Shown: positions 1 through 14,900, numbered from the stretch's first letter. The stretch: DNA of 64,000 nucleotides from Tomocerus qinae (GCA_020055645.1 CM034549.1:3720001-3784000); one strand, 5' to 3'. Notes: a model not told the origin generated them from the sequence alone. A program made the numbers and translations.

Positions 1-2581
1 GAAAGGAGAGAGAGATATTAGAGTTCTTTGCTTCGTTTACCTCATGCCTTGTCTATCCATCTCTCTCCCTTGTCACTTGCTACACTTAACTTGCACTTGA
101 ACTAACTACACTATCGCCGCTGCATAAACTACAACAAACTGAAATCTAACTCCGTTCCTTTGCTCTCCTCCTCCTCCTGTGGTCCTTCTCATAGTTAAGT
201 AGTGAAAATTTAATAACTAAAGATTTATGTCTCTCCCTCTCATTCACTTTCCTTCTCTCCGCCAATAAAAGAATCTGTGAAACTTTTCGTAATAAAGTCA
301 GTCTCAGTAAATGGATACGATAGCATCGCTATCACATCACAATGTGCCATGCTATGTGTTTACATTATAAAAGTAATAGTATACCATAGAGTTCAGTACT
401 CTCGCTACGTACACTTGAACTCCAAGACCGCAGATCTTCTATACTCTAGTTCAGCGCCAACATCATCATCGTGAAAAGGGAATTTACGAGCTGATTAACA
501 TTTACAGTATTAGAGTGTACACAGTCCTCGAGACAGACTATACAGAACTGGCAATATCTTCACAAGCCACAATATTCATTTGTCTCTCTCTCGACTCATT
601 TTCTGTGCATAGTCGACTTTAGCTCAATTGCACACAAACCAATCCTGCACTTGCAATTTATTCCACTCACTCGGACACAATCTGCATCTGTGTATCTATA
701 ATTTCTGTCGTATTATGTTCATACTTTACATGCACATGTCACAAGTGTGAGAACTTTGTACATTTCACATGCATTATCATACCAAATATCTCGTTCAGAA
801 AAATTCACAATATTATTTTACATGCAAACCGAGTCAAGAAAGAGACACGATCTAATTGAATACGATTCTGCAGAAGAGAAAGATGATGGGTTGGCTCTCT
901 CCGTCCGCATAACGGACATAAGTTTCGAAATGAATATTATTCTTCATAGTACTGCAAGTACAAGGGCGTAAATTCTTCCCTTCTGTTCTCCCTCAGTTTA
1001 ATCTTGTGTTATTATGTGCACAGAACGGGATACTGCATTTACATACACATGTCTTGTGGTGTAGGTACTACACTCTTGATTGTCTACATCCTTCCAATGA
1101 AATTGGCTGGTCTCTAATTTAACTTATGCACAATACGTTTAACTGCCTACCTTCATCAAAAAGCAGGTGCCAATCGGCCTATTGACCTCCAAAAGAGAGT
1201 TTATCATATTGCATTTGCTTAGACTACCGAACAGCTTAATACTTTTCACAAGATTATTGCATGCAATAGTAACACAAAACGTTTATCCGTTTCACTTGTC
1301 TTTTCATTTGGGCAATATACACGAACCAGACCCTATAGTTTACTCTACCGACTGTAGGAGTGTAGAACTAGCTAGACAGAACAGAGGAACTCATGCTACT
1401 TCCAAAACTTGATTTTGGGTTATTTGTTGAAAAATTGAAGCCCCTTTTCTACATTCCTTCAGCATTTTCCATTTCGCAATTTTAATTAATAGCTATACGA
1501 GATTCTATAAAATTGGTTTAAAAAGTGGCCACTTTCGTTTTGTGCTTGTTAATTTAATATTGTTATTAGTGATATTCATTTTAATGGTTAAAAAATTTCT
1601 ATTAGTTAAAAAAGAAGGCATTTTTAGTTGTTTCTCACGTAATCTACGTCAATCCAAGTATAATATCCTGTCAAATAGCTACAGAGTACAACACCTTCAA
1701 TCAAATCGGAAATTTCCATGCAGCATTACTGTACAGACAACTACTAACGTCATAACCATAACATGCTATTGTAGCTGCTATGTGTACATGCATAGAAAAT
1801 TGTATTGGCACGTTTCCTGATCGAGATATTATTACCTAATTGTGATTTATTGGTACAATAATATTTGATCAGCTATGTAGCAAGTCCTCTTAGTACTACG
1901 CAAGTACAGTAGTTAGCAGACAGTGTAACTAGTAAGCGAAAGTAGTAAGTAGCGTTAATTGGTGTTCGAAACGAATAGTTTTGACCAGATAACTGTTTTT
2001 TACTGAGAATATTAAATAAAACAAATAAATTAGAAGTCTAGTGAATAACTGCGTTATTTGTAATTACTTCTAGTGAAGGCTCGGTTAAAAAATCACAATT
2101 AGCTTTTGGCTCTCTAGAGAGTGGTAATTATTTAGTTACATTGTTATTAAATAAAATTCTTCTATTGAGAGTTAGTAAAACTAACAAACTAAAATAGATA
2201 TAAAACATAACTACAACTGTATTTGTCAATGTGTTTAACAGTTTTTACAATGGTAAGGCTTTATGTATGTTGGGGCGACAGTTAAGTACTGTCTAAACAC
2301 ATATGTAAACAACAGAGAGACAAAAGGTTAAAAAGTAGCATTAAAAGGTAGTAAACTGTTGTGATTTAAAATTGTACATAAGTGGTTGCCTGAAGACATG
2401 TACAGAAGAGATTGTAAGTCTACATAGAAATCTGCATGAATCAAATAGGAGAGCAAACAAAAGATAAAACAAGGATTTCGCATTTGCATTTGGCATCTTA
2501 TTTGGTCAGCTCTCGGCTATTGGAGATTGCAATTAGAGGAAAGTAGCCTGTCTGTTGTGTTTATCTGCTAACAGCGCTCGT
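1..2581. other. non-coding tract, no gene seen
   Basis: No reading frame here looks like a conserved protein or an exon with good splice signals. The first 300 bases are rich in CT tracts, including a short CTC run near 166-178. The rest is AT-rich single-copy-looking DNA with many TGCATG-like and TACCTAC-like words. It may be intergenic, or intron of the minus-strand candidate gene whose first exon lies at 2,647-2,935. Confidence 0.5.
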
Positions 2582-2646
2582 TTAGACAGAGAGCAGGGAA
2601 GCCAAGTAGAATGGTGCGTGATAAACAAATAAAGATAAAAACTTAC

Positions 2647-2935
2647 GGTGCATCAAAGAAGGTTGTCTGTGATAGTGTGGGAGGTGATGTTGTTGCCTTC
2701 TCGAGTGGAAGGAGAATTTTCTGGAATTTCTGTTGATGATCCACGGACTCCTTTGCCTTCTAAAGAAAAGCGATGTCCATGGTCGATGTCGGGCGGCGGA
2801 GCGGGCAATGGGAGGACCGATTCGAGCATTGGACGACGGCCTCAGCCGAGGTCTGCGGGAATATCTTCTGAAAATACCTCCTTGGGCAAGATGTGCCAAG
2901 ATGACGAAGAGAGTGAACCAGAGAAGCAGCCTCAT
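2647..2935 (-). CDS. candidate first coding exon of a secreted basic peptide
   Basis: The minus-strand ATG at 2,935 opens with a textbook signal peptide (MRLLLWFTLFVILAHLAQG), with cleavage probably near residue 19. About 77 residues follow that are extremely rich in Arg, His, Ser and Pro, with several dibasic pairs (RR at about 23-24, 27-28 and 59-60) like those used by prohormone convertases. The frame reaches a good donor (C|GTAAGT) after His96, leaving one base over, so the gene should continue at lower coordinates; I did not find the next exon. I recognise no family. The base composition is more GC-rich than its surroundings. A plus-strand frame also runs open here (2,648-2,956), and another minus frame is open downstream of the signal peptide, so a frame error or a non-coding transcript cannot be excluded. 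The signal peptide plus splice donor make the minus strand the better choice. Confidence 0.4.
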
Positions 2936-5900
2936 CCTTCCTTCCTAGGTCACTAGAACAACCAGGCCAAAAACTCGTTATTCTCTAGGTCAATGTCACA
3001 CACACACTTTCCCCTTCCCACCTCTTCGTGTCACTCAGTACAGCACTCTTTAAGCCACTCTACTCACCTTAAACTCAATTCGACTCTGCACAATTTATTA
3101 CTCGCCAAAATTACTACTATTCTCATGTTAATTCAAAAGTCTTGCTCATACATGAGCTCTACATACTCTGATAATTTTAACTGTATCACTCAATTTATGC
3201 ATCATGTGGTTATCTACTAGCAGTGCTTAATGGTATGATAATTTATAGCACCAAATTATAGCATAGCAGCTAGAATATTTTTTCTGCTTCTAAAGCACTC
3301 CTCCGTACCTATCTGGCTGCAAATAACGTCAACATTCGCAATTAAAAGTCTACAGTAATTAAAGTCACTCTGGCTCAACTATTATACGACTGTGTGCCAA
3401 GTAATATCTTTGATCTACATAATGCACAACAAAAATAGTGCACTTAGTAGTAATTTACATCAAAGTCACTCTAGCGTGTAGGCGAAAGTGAAATACAAAT
3501 TAAATGAATACCATTTGCATTTATAGCATAAGATACTATTGTGGTTCGCAATAAGTACTTACGAAATGAACAGAGATGCTCAACTAGAAGTAAATTATAG
3601 CCCATAAAGTTTGTTTATGTACAGTAAAGTAGTAAAAATGGTATTTGATTTCACTATCCCATTGATAAACACATTGGTTTGCATAAATATGCTCTGCGAT
3701 GAGTCAAATGAAAACAACTGAAGATCACTTCCTAAATGAAGATGGTATGTAAATCGTAAATAAGCACAATTAAACAGCAAAAATGTGATACCCTTTATCT
3801 TAATGTGAGTTTCGTTGTTAATTTCTTGGAAAAATATTTGTTTTCAGCGTGAAATCCCATTAAGATAAATCATGCTTTACCTACTAACTAGAGAGAATAA
3901 CATCTACAATAAATGCCAGTGGGTTTGTCTTCTGATGGCTTATTAGACTGTAGACTTGTCAGTTGAGTTATTGCATTGCATTTCGATCTATACAGATCAG
4001 ACCCATTTGCTAGAAACTTAGTTGTGTCGGTCTTTCGTGGGCTCGTCTACAATTGAGACTTTGCTATTACTATAGCCCTATAGGTAACTGTTTGTTGTAA
4101 TGCTTAGTATACCTCTAGTAAATAAATGGTCATGAGAATAGAGGAAAGGAAGGTAAGAGTTTTACGAAAGAAGAAAAACAAGTAAAGCATCTCTTCTTTT
4201 AACTGCAGGTAAAAATTTGTAATGAGGAGATAGTGGCTCATTCATGCCATAAGGCTAAGCGAAATGTTCAAGTAAATACTCGGAAAGGTAAAACAACTCA
4301 GCTAAGGAGAGTTGAATTCAAGTTTATCTCTCGTGAATGTGCGCTATCGTGCTCAAACTCTTTGTTTGTGGCATCCTCCGCGTGTTCTGCTTTGTTGTGC
4401 TCGCTCTTCAGTTTAGGCAAAATGAAGGCAATCGAAAGCGGAGCATTGCAGAAGCATATAATTCATTTGAGATTTTTCCAGTTTTGCTAGTCACAACTCT
4501 AAGCGAGTTTAAGTTGCTTCTTTTCAGCTGTACTCTTCTGCAGCGCTTTCTTCTTTTCCTCTGCTCTGCCGTTATGTCTTTAGAAACTTGTTATCCCTAC
4601 TATAATACTTGTCTCAACCTAAATGAATGGAACTGTGGCGTACTTAAATCTTATTGCTTCACAGCACATTTTTATGGAGTTTTATCAGGATTTTTAGCCC
4701 GATTTTGTTAATATACAATTTTCTACTAGAATCAAATACATAGCATTACGTATCTGTCTATCTGGACTACTGCCCTCTTAAAGTTAACAAAAGTCATAAA
4801 ATTTACGGAATATAACATACCAAATAAGCTAGTTTTCGAAAGAAACTTCCAATTGTAATGTACAAATTAATTTTTACTAAGAACTCAATTCATGGGTTCA
4901 AAATCCATCAAAATGTAGTTACTACACAATATGGTCTGGTACCTGCAACCTGCAATTGTATACCTGACAATTCCAAGCTTTAATTTGGAAGTATATCGTG
5001 CTTGAAACATAGACACAAAATATAATACTAATGTTTTACATCCGATCACCAGAAAGCCTGAGAAAATATATTAAAATAGTATGAGGTTAAATAAACATTT
5101 TAACAGTTTCAATGTATTCGTTTTTCATTTGAACAGGAAAGGTCTCTAACTCGAAAGTATATTTTACCACCTCCCATTGGGTCACCTACTGAAATTCTAA
5201 GACGTTTTTTAGAACAATGAACTTTAACGTTATCCATACACATGGAATAGTATCATGGTATGAATGAACTGCAACTAAAATTATGAAACTACAAGAAAAA
5301 AAGGAAGAAAAGTACCTAGTCGCTTAATATTAGTTCACTCTGCAATTGAATACAAAGATAAAGAAAGCCATGATAAATAAACTATTCATTGCTGCAAAAA
5401 AATTGCAAATATTATGCAAAAAACCATTACAAAAATAGCAATTTCCTTTACACATGTTTTCACTTCAATGTTTCTTTAATCGTCCTGCATAGCTAAAAGG
5501 TTTCCCTATTTTGTGTGCAGAGGAAATATTCAAGTGATACATTCAACCACTAACTTATACATAGCGTTGGCCACCTGGTTCACGAGATAAAAGACTAATG
5601 ATTGTGTGTACCGGCAAATAATTGCAATCAGAGCAAATGCATTTAACTGTAAGCTATATTGCAGTGGCAGAGATTTTAATTAAGCTATTTCCTGTTTGTA
5701 GTAAACCAGAAAATGGGCGAGCAAGAAACTACGGCTGGTGCACAAAAATAAAATATTATCTACCTACTCCAGGGTAGCAATCGAATAATGTTTCACCTTG
5801 TTGTTTGCATATTTTCGTTTCATCTATATAGGTTATGTACATACTTATGTTTCTGTAGTTAAATTAAAGTCCTGTGGACATGTGAATAGAATATCAATAT

Positions 5901-8841
5901 GCCTAAGCAATAATAATATACGTCTAGGAGCAAAATATGTTGCCTTAATAATAGAATACAAACAAAGGGGCAACATCCTGCTCTGTTTCTCTCAAGTTAA
6001 AACCAAACAAAGTGAGCATGGAAAAGTTTTGCATACAGACCCCACTTCACTTGTCTTTAATATAAACGTATGCAAGACAACTCGTGTGACTTGACAGACT
6101 CTCGCTCTCTCTGGCGTGCACTCAACTGGAACACACAGATACTTGTATGCACATATTAATAATATTATAACATTAGATACTAGAAAAACTTTGCATTCCA
6201 TTACATTACGTTTAGGATACATTATTGTTATATTCAAGACTTTGGTTAGCATATCTGCAGTCTGCAGACAGACAGATGCTTATGCCAGGCTCCAGTCAAC
6301 ATCTTCCCCCACTCCAGTCTGATCATCTCAAGTAGCGCCTTGTAGCTGTTTTCTCAAGCTTTTATCCCGATACAGATCTTAAATGCAAAACTGTAGTGCA
6401 CTGCAGCACAAACACAACTCTGCACTGCACAGACTTCGCTCCTGGGCAAGGCAGAATGTGAATAATTTCCAGAAAAATATGAGATGAGACTTGTGCACAC
6501 TACATTGCACACCGCAGCCAGTCCACCAACCCACTACTTAGATTATCCTATTCAGACTCTACCTTTCATTATTAACTTTTCTTAGTTCCTCTTCTCTGCA
6601 AACTTTTGCCAGTGGCATTTGCATTTTATTAAAACAACATCATATCCCTTTTCAATTTAAACCACCTTACAACTTCTATTTACTGCCTTTAATGCATTCA
6701 TTAATTATTACTTCACTAATGACCTACCTTACTATTATACAAACATACAGTGGGCGTTAGCCGAGCAATTATGCGTATATCTCTAAAAGTTTCCCTCATT
6801 ATGCTTCTTTTAAAACATTGATCAACTATTACTTTCAAATCAGTAAACTTTGTTTTTCTCAACACTAATTACAAAGTCCTGTGAAGCGAAACTGCTTTTA
6901 CTGGTAACTACACTTAGATTAATTCTCTTCGCTTCAAGTACAATTTAACTACAATAACAGTTACTGTCATGTACAATATTTTTGTATCTTCATTTGCATT
7001 GCTAAATTACATCATCAATGCACGCAAAAATAAATCTACTGAAATGATTCAAGGAACAGAACAAAAGTAAACAAACTATAAAATACAAATTACTGTACAA
7101 CAAAATATTAATCTATCAAAATATCTATATTAATTCATGAATTAATTTTCCAGTAAGTTCGTTATCAAATTGTTTGGATTTCGAATTAGTACACCTAATT
7201 AGTAATATTATTATGTATCTGTGGTTGAGCAATAAGCCCATTTCCTTAATTTCTGCAATCTAAAAAATATCCTTTCAATATTGTACACTCAGATCAGCCT
7301 TGGTAAATATAATTTAGACTCCGAGAGACGTGTACCAAAAAGGACAAATAATGTTTAGTATTATTTGAATATTAGTGAATTGTATTGCTGCACCATTTAT
7401 TCTTCGTGTTTTCAGTGATTATATCGTGGCTAGAACAAATAATGTGAGAAAGACTGGGCTGGTAGTTGTCACAAACTGCAAAGTCATCATAATACACTTT
7501 GCAGTTATATAAATATAGATAGAGTAATGAGGCTGCAAAAAGGGAGGTATCCGTGAGGTATGTGAGAGAGGTTGACATACTTGATGTTAGCATAGGAGAG
7601 GAAGTGAGTGCAGGTCCACTTATGAGCGAAGATCTCAAAACCCGAATTGTGTGGAGCGAGGGTTTGTATTAAGGTGAAGAGAGTGCTACTTACGTATTGG
7701 GTAGACAATGCTGAAAGAAGAGATAAATAGATACCCACCTAGGTGGACGAAAGTAACTACAACAGATACGTATTAACTAACTACGTAATACAGACACAGT
7801 CGAACTCTTTCATTTCCTTCCCAACGAAGTTTATGTCACAAAAGTAGTGGTAATATAAAATAAAGGAAATCTTATTTTGCCATGCCCTGTCAGCCTATAT
7901 CCCGAATTCTAGAACAGCCTGCCGGCTCATTCCAACTGAGATGTGACTACACATTCAAAGATATTCTTTAGGTCTCGCAGTCTTAGTCTCCCAGTACCTA
8001 TTCTCCTTTTTAACAAAGTCAATGCATTTCATTTCTGTCTCTCCTCTATGTATGTACATACAATATATTGTGCGGGTTCCGTACGTTGACAAGATTTGCG
8101 AACCGTTGCACTCGCTTTGGATTCAACTGTGGCTTCCAAGTTCCTACTACCTATATCACTTGATTCCATTCTGCGACGAATTCTTCTGTTCATTTTAGGA
8201 CAGAGTATAGAATAGCGGATGTGAAGAGATCTTTTATTGCTTCTTATTTCCTCTGTAGATCAGGTCACAGGGAGACGGGGCATAGCAAGACCAGCCAAAT
8301 GGTTCAATGGAATTGGAAATAAAATAGTCTCCTTCTTACACCTACCTACCACATACATACAGACATGGCATTCGGATTGAACGTAACAAATGTTCTTCTA
8401 GTATTTGATATATTATGTGTTTGCGGACAACGCAGAAGTATAATATTACATAGGGACAACAAGTACTAAGAGGATGAGTTACTTGAGTTGATCCTGAAAA
8501 TAAATCTTCGTTGTTTCCGTCAACAAGACAAGATATAAAATGAACGTAGACAGATCAGGAAGAAAAATAGTAAGAAAACGCAAAGTAAAAGAGAACATCG
8601 CATCACATGAACTATTGCCTTCAATTCGATATTTATGAGGAAAAATTTTGGCGGAACAAACAAGAGACGCGACAGGACAAGACAAGTCACCTCAACTTTT
8701 CTGAAATAAAGAGATTCTTTATCTTCCCGTCTTTTAGGAAATAGTAATCGATTCTATTGGGATTCTTCCGCTACAACTACTGCTATTAGTATTACTTATG
8801 TCTCAAAAAGTTTCCTTTACTATCCTTTACTTTCGTTTCAG
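2936..8841. other. non-coding tract
   Basis: AT-rich DNA without a convincing gene. The longest open frame (4,337-4,711, plus) has a hydrophobic, cysteine-rich translation that matches no family I know and lacks exon-like borders. No long inverted repeats or transposon coding remnants were seen. Confidence 0.4.
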
Positions 8842-8943
8842 TCTGTCATAGGAATCCACGGAGCATTTGCGATTGGAGACATAAAGAGTCCCGACCCAGC
8901 TTTACTCAGAAAACTAACTGGAGCTCATCACTTCCTTTCTTAA
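8842..8943 (+). CDS. weak candidate terminal exon (33 codons)
   Basis: A long pyrimidine-rich stretch ending TTTCAG at 8,841 is followed by an open frame in phase 0, SVIGIHGAFAIGDIKSPDPA then LLRKLTGAHHFLS and TAA. The residue mix looks like soluble protein rather than translated intron, and the acceptor is strong. There is no recognised family and no partner exon was found, so this is a hint only. Chance open frames of this length are common. Confidence 0.18.
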   Translation, partial: SVIGIHGAFAIGDIKSPDPALLRKLTGAHHFLS

Positions 8944-11900
8944 TGACTATTAGTTACATCGTTCTTAAGGGAATCTACTATTTAATATAAAATAGAGACA
9001 AGGGGAAATCCGAAAAGAAAACAATTTCCTGGATATTGCTTTGTTCTAAGTATATACGTACATACATAAGTTTCCAAAGTATTCCTTTGATTGGTTTGGC
9101 TTTCGTTGTTCGTTCGTTCGTTAGTCTAACTCTCCTCTGCTCCTTTGTTCACGTAATTATAAAAAGACCAAAGCTGGTTAATCTAATTCTGCTGTAATGC
9201 GATGTGATGTATTTAGCATAAACAAAGCAGACATAAACTTTGTTTAGCTCAATGTATCAGCATATAATAGGAAGAAAGTTTACATTTCAAAGTATCAGTC
9301 TTTTTAAGTAAGCCGCAGTGCACTGCCAATAAAGATTCACTCACCCACCCAACTGCGTACAACTCTGTTTATATTATATTAGCAGTGATGATGAGATTGT
9401 AATTCAATGTAATGAAAGTATCTGATCCGAACACTTGGTTTGCTTTTGCCTCTTTCGGTTAGTTCTCTTAGTATTATAAAATACAATGCACCCTCCCCCA
9501 TCCTCATTTGAGACTTAAGTACGTATCTGTGTAATTGTGAATGAGCTCTAAGCTATAAATGCACTCGCTGCTTGGGATGACAATCGAAAGTTTTCCATTT
9601 TCAACATCAACTGGCTTATAAAAGATTGAAGGGATTAAATGAGAGAATCCTCGTGGGATCTTTTATCGCATAACCCCAGCAAAGCAAAAGCTTTTTACTT
9701 AACTTTAGTGTACATAGCACTATGCCTACATAATAATAATATGCGTATAAACTACTACCCAACCCACCAACCGCTACCTCCCTACAAGGAATACATTTAA
9801 ACGAAAATAGCAAAGAAGAAGCCAGACACACAAAACCAAGTCAAGCCAGAAATATATTTTACTAGGATCTTTTGTATGTAATGAACTGGTATGTAGGAAG
9901 TTAGTGTTCGTTTTTAGCCGAGTCTCCCAACTCAATTCTTCTCCCATCCCATGTAAGTACTCTCACATATTTAGTATATATATTCCTAGCTCTACTTTAA
10001 TGCCTAGAAAAAATAAGAGCCAGAAAAAGAGGTTTCACCGTTACTTTAAGTTACATTACATTATATTGCATTACATTGCTCTTACAACATTTCCGTATTT
10101 CCTGATTCGGCTTTTTTCGCTGTGAGAAAGTGAATGGCAGAGTATTAGGAGGTACTCCTAATGCTGAAGGTATTTCTTTGCGGAGACTACGGCTAGAGTG
10201 GTATGACTGGACTGGATTATATGCACGTAGCGTTGCGTAATGCTCACGGAAGAGTCGACGAGGCAAGACTAAGTAAGACTATTATTGGACTGAGAGCAAG
10301 ACTGCACTACAAACTGTATGATAATGTAATATGTGTAATGTAGTTTCTCAAATCTTGTTTTGCTGACCTATCAATTGATTCCCGCACATTCTGCAAGACT
10401 CAGGAGGAAAAGCAGGCCACATCCTCCTGAATATTAGATAGAACAGCAGAACACCGAAAGGAATAGGGTCGGACGTTTGATGGGAAGAGAAAACCAACCA
10501 TCAAATCAACTCAGCTAAAGTACATTAAAGTATACTGTGAGGAAAGTGAATTTAATAGTTTGGGCTATGGGGAAGTGGAGCCTAAAAAGAAAAAGTTGTG
10601 AAATGCGAAGGAGTCAATGGAGGAAATAGTGAGTTGAAAGGATTTTACATCTTGGAAATTGATGGTATTGACTTGACTTAAAGTAAACTGAACTGTACAG
10701 AAAACTGGATCAATACTAATGTAATGCCTTCATAAAAAAGTCATACAGATAGGGAGTAGGGAGAGTGGAAAAGAATAGAAAATAGCACGAGACTGGATTT
10801 TCTTTTTCCTGGATTTGGTTTTGATAGAAAATGTTGTGAAATACTTAGCAAAGAGGCTATCAGTTTCTAGATAAAGAAACTTGGATTGCAACTTGCAGGG
10901 CTAACTAAATGCACACACACTACACTACTATTACTAGTACATCCCAATTCACCTTCCGATTCTTTCCTATAATATATCATGGAAGTCAGGTTACCACAGT
11001 TAAAGTCGAGTCAGCACAAGATAGGATCACACTGGATTAGTATTTGATATGCATGCAGATTGCATTGAATCCTTAATACCCAACTAGTGAGATTTTACGG
11101 TTATCATAAGCCAAGTTCTATCAAGACACGTACTGGTAAGCTTATTTGATTTCAGGAGAGATTACTTTACGACAACCCCACATTTTTCTACGTGGATACA
11201 TTACATTTCAGACAGAGAAAGAATGCATACCTATAGCCAAAAGAGAAACACGGAAGAAAGGAAATCTCTCAAGTAGAGAAAATCCGCTAGAAAAGAATAG
11301 AATGAGAATTGAAAGAAAAGCCTCACTGCTGGTAAATAGATAGCTTGCAAACCAAATGGGACCAAAAACGAAATGGCAAAACAAAGGAAAGTAATACGAC
11401 TTTCTAATTTTCCCGCATATTTGTCCCTGCTGCAGAGAAAACGGAGAAAAGATTTGGCTAAATCCCATTCAATCAAAGTTTACTGAAGAAAACCATTACT
11501 CAGTTGTGTGCTAATTCGCTATTGTTAGTTAAATGAAACCGTAACAAAACGACGGTGGTTTGTAACTCAATTAAATTGTCAACGAAAAAAGTGCTGTTCT
11601 ATACATTGTAAGTGAAATGTAACGAGAGTCTCAGAAAAGTTTTATAGGAAATAAAGTTGAACAATAGTTGGCTAATGGAAATACAATGTGCTGGAATACA
11701 ATAGTAGTAGTTGTTGGAAAAGTGACCCATGTAGTGCTTTCTAGATGTAGGAAATGGATTACTTACCTTAAATCTGTGATAAATCCAACAAAATAGTTTT
11801 TCTATCTGCTTTACTTCTGGAAAGCAGTTTGCTGTGTTGTGTTTTGAAATCTCAAGTGAAGCAGTAAAGCCAAGTCAAGTAAAAAGTCAAGTCAGCGAAG

Positions 11901-14900
11901 GGAGAAACGTTGAACATAGAATGTATAAATAAATATAGCCGCGTCTCTTCAGTTCTATCGTTGTCATTCGGGAACGAGGACAGCCAGCCAGCACAGACAG
12001 AAGAACAGAGAACTGTTTATACGGAGCTATTATTATTCTTTTCTCTGGTACAATTCAACGTTCTAAAATATAATATAACAACAGGAGGAAAACTAAGAGC
12101 TGTAGAACTTGAGAAATTCTTTTGAAAAGAGTTTTTGTCCAAATGTTGGAGAGTGTGCTTTGTTTTGTGAGAATCTTTCACTCTCTCCTTTCTCTTGTGT
12201 TTAAAGTTTGTTTGTGTGAATGTTGAAGTGAGGAGACAAAAGTAAGTGAAGAAGACGATACGATACGAGTCGTAGTACAGGGAACTTAACTCAAGTAGTA
12301 AAGTCAGTCAAGTCAAGAGACAAAGTTGAAGAGCAGAGGCGAGAACAAAAACAACGTGCGACTCACTCCAGCCAGAGATGAATGGCTAATGTCACAAGAG
12401 GAAGAGAAGAGACATTTCGCCTCCGTGCGTGCGAAAACCAGACTTGACAGTGCAAGTTGACTGGCAAAAGTAATCGAAGACGTCGGCCTAAATGTTTCGA
12501 CGAACGAGGGTGAGGGTTTTGCCCCTCCTAACCCACATCACATCTCTGAATCTCGTCTTGCCTTATGCTCTCTTCTTCGCCTTCCCTCCAATGTACATGC
12601 TCCTGCCCTGAGTCTCACCAGTTATTTAGTTTCTGTCTTACACTCGTGATCATATCATACTTATCATACCCTCCTAGTACTAGTAGGAGCAGTCGAGTAG
12701 GTACTTACCTGTTAATATTATTATTCTCTCTTTCAATTCAGTAGGTACCAAACACTTATCCTACTACTTAACATTTACTATACCATGGACAAAGACAATG
12801 TTATGTGTACTTATTACTCGTGCTAGCTATATGCTACTACACAAAATCAAAACAATGCCAGCATTATGCGCAGTGTTTGTATAGGGATAATATACATAAA
12901 ATACAATGGAGTTTACAAAGGCATTGATAGGAGAACAGATTGCAGTAGCTTCTAAATAGCTAGCAGAACCTACTAAGATTCGGAAGAATGGATTGAAACG
13001 AGATTGAATTGAATTGAATGGGATTCATAACTAACTCAGTGAATATGCGGATGAAATGAAATCGCTTTTGCTCACTACTAGTACTACGCAACATAGAACT
13101 TCTGTACAGCCTTCTAAATGAATAGATTCACTTATTATGGACCTTATATGAATGAATATGTTTTGTATACGTATGTGTACAGGCACTACCTAATAAAGGG
13201 CTGGAATATGCCTTGGAATATGTCAGCCCGATATATATTAAGTACATAAAGTCAAACTTACGTTACAACTCTCATCTTTGGGAGTTAAGCTCACTTTAGT
13301 CTGCAGGGTTGACTGGGTCTTTTTGTGTTGTGCTTCAGTACAGGTACCTACGTGTATGCAAATAGTAGTCGTAGTAGTCTTAAATTCTCTTTCCACAAAG
13401 TAAAGTCGCATGCATACGGAAACTTTAGTTGGTCATGTAGATAGAGAGTATAAAGGGATTTAACAAGTAATGTACCATCATCATCATCATAAAGAGACAT
13501 TCATAGAGTACGATGTGACTTTGGAACTTTAACTCATCTAGGTAAATGCGAATTCATATGGGGGAACTTCCTCTTTCGGTCAGAACAAGCCAGACAGAGC
13601 AAGCCAGACTTAATTCAACTTCGCCTTCAATTCACTAAAGTTGAATCTTGAATGTGCAATTTAGTCAAAGTTGAACTGTGCTTATGGCTTAAACTCAACT
13701 TAAGTCAAGTCAACCGAAGAAGACCTCAACCGGGTCAAACAACTTTCCTCAACCTTGCAATCATACCAATAATCCAAAGTATTCATAAACATGTACATAC
13801 ATACATGTAGGTACACAGCTAGTCATAAAACCACACAGCAGTATAATACAGGCACCCATCCACATACTATGTGTACAACTACTCCTAGTAATATACGTAT
13901 ACATAAAATAGCTCTGCCTAACTAAATATAACGTATACTTGGATTAATCATAAGCATAGGTAATAATGTATACCTAATAGAAAATCTCGTCTCAATATGA
14001 TGTATTTCTTGATAATTATTAAAATCTTTGTATACACAAGGGAGATATGTTCAAATGCACGTACCTACTACAATTGCCTATATTGAAGTGATGGTACGTA
14101 AAGTTGTGTGTTGTATTTTATTGTTGCTGTATGTAATGGTAGCTGTATTGTACATTGTAATGTGTGTACCTACCATACAAGTACGATATAGCCAATATTC
14201 CAAGTACAATAAGGTTTACGGGTTTACCTGAATGTGACTCTGGCCTTACTAGTGAATCAAATCTTGGTTTTCAACCTGCCCTGTTACTTACAAGTTACTT
14301 GTTAGTATTACCTGCCAGTGAATTGGCACGTACTACTCGTGTATTGCATGTATTGCAAATTGCAAAGCTACATTAGTATAACGTGGCTTACATTATTCTT
14401 ATTACTACACGTAACAAGATACACTTATATTTTCACCTATTACTATAAGGGTATAATATTACCGTAATACGTACTATAACATTAACAAGACATGTTATAT
14501 CTGTTAGATTCTACATTTGTTAGTTATACCTTTACACAAAGAGTTATACGAGTAACATTTATATTGCTATGAAAGTGCAATTTTATATCGAATACCCGTT
14601 CCTGCAACTTTTGACATTGTACCCTACATACATATTATTTCTTAAGCAGAGATTTTTCAGCATAATCTTTATTGTAGCGTGTCTTTACTTATGTCTTCTC
14701 ATTTGATCACATCATGAACCTTCACTAGTAATATGATAATACATTTACATGTAGGTATATACTAGTCTTGATATGTCATGCACTTTTGTGTTCTATCTTA
14801 TCTTTACTCATTAAATTTCTACTATCTTAATTGCTATGCATATCTATTATTTCTACATTCCCTTATAGTGAATCAATTGTAGACTCTCATAGAGGAGTAC

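Noticed and set aside
4337-4711. Open frame of 124 codons, plus strand
   Set aside because: Hydrophobic, Cys- and Phe-rich translation with no family resemblance, no splice borders, and AT-rich codon pattern typical of chance frames.
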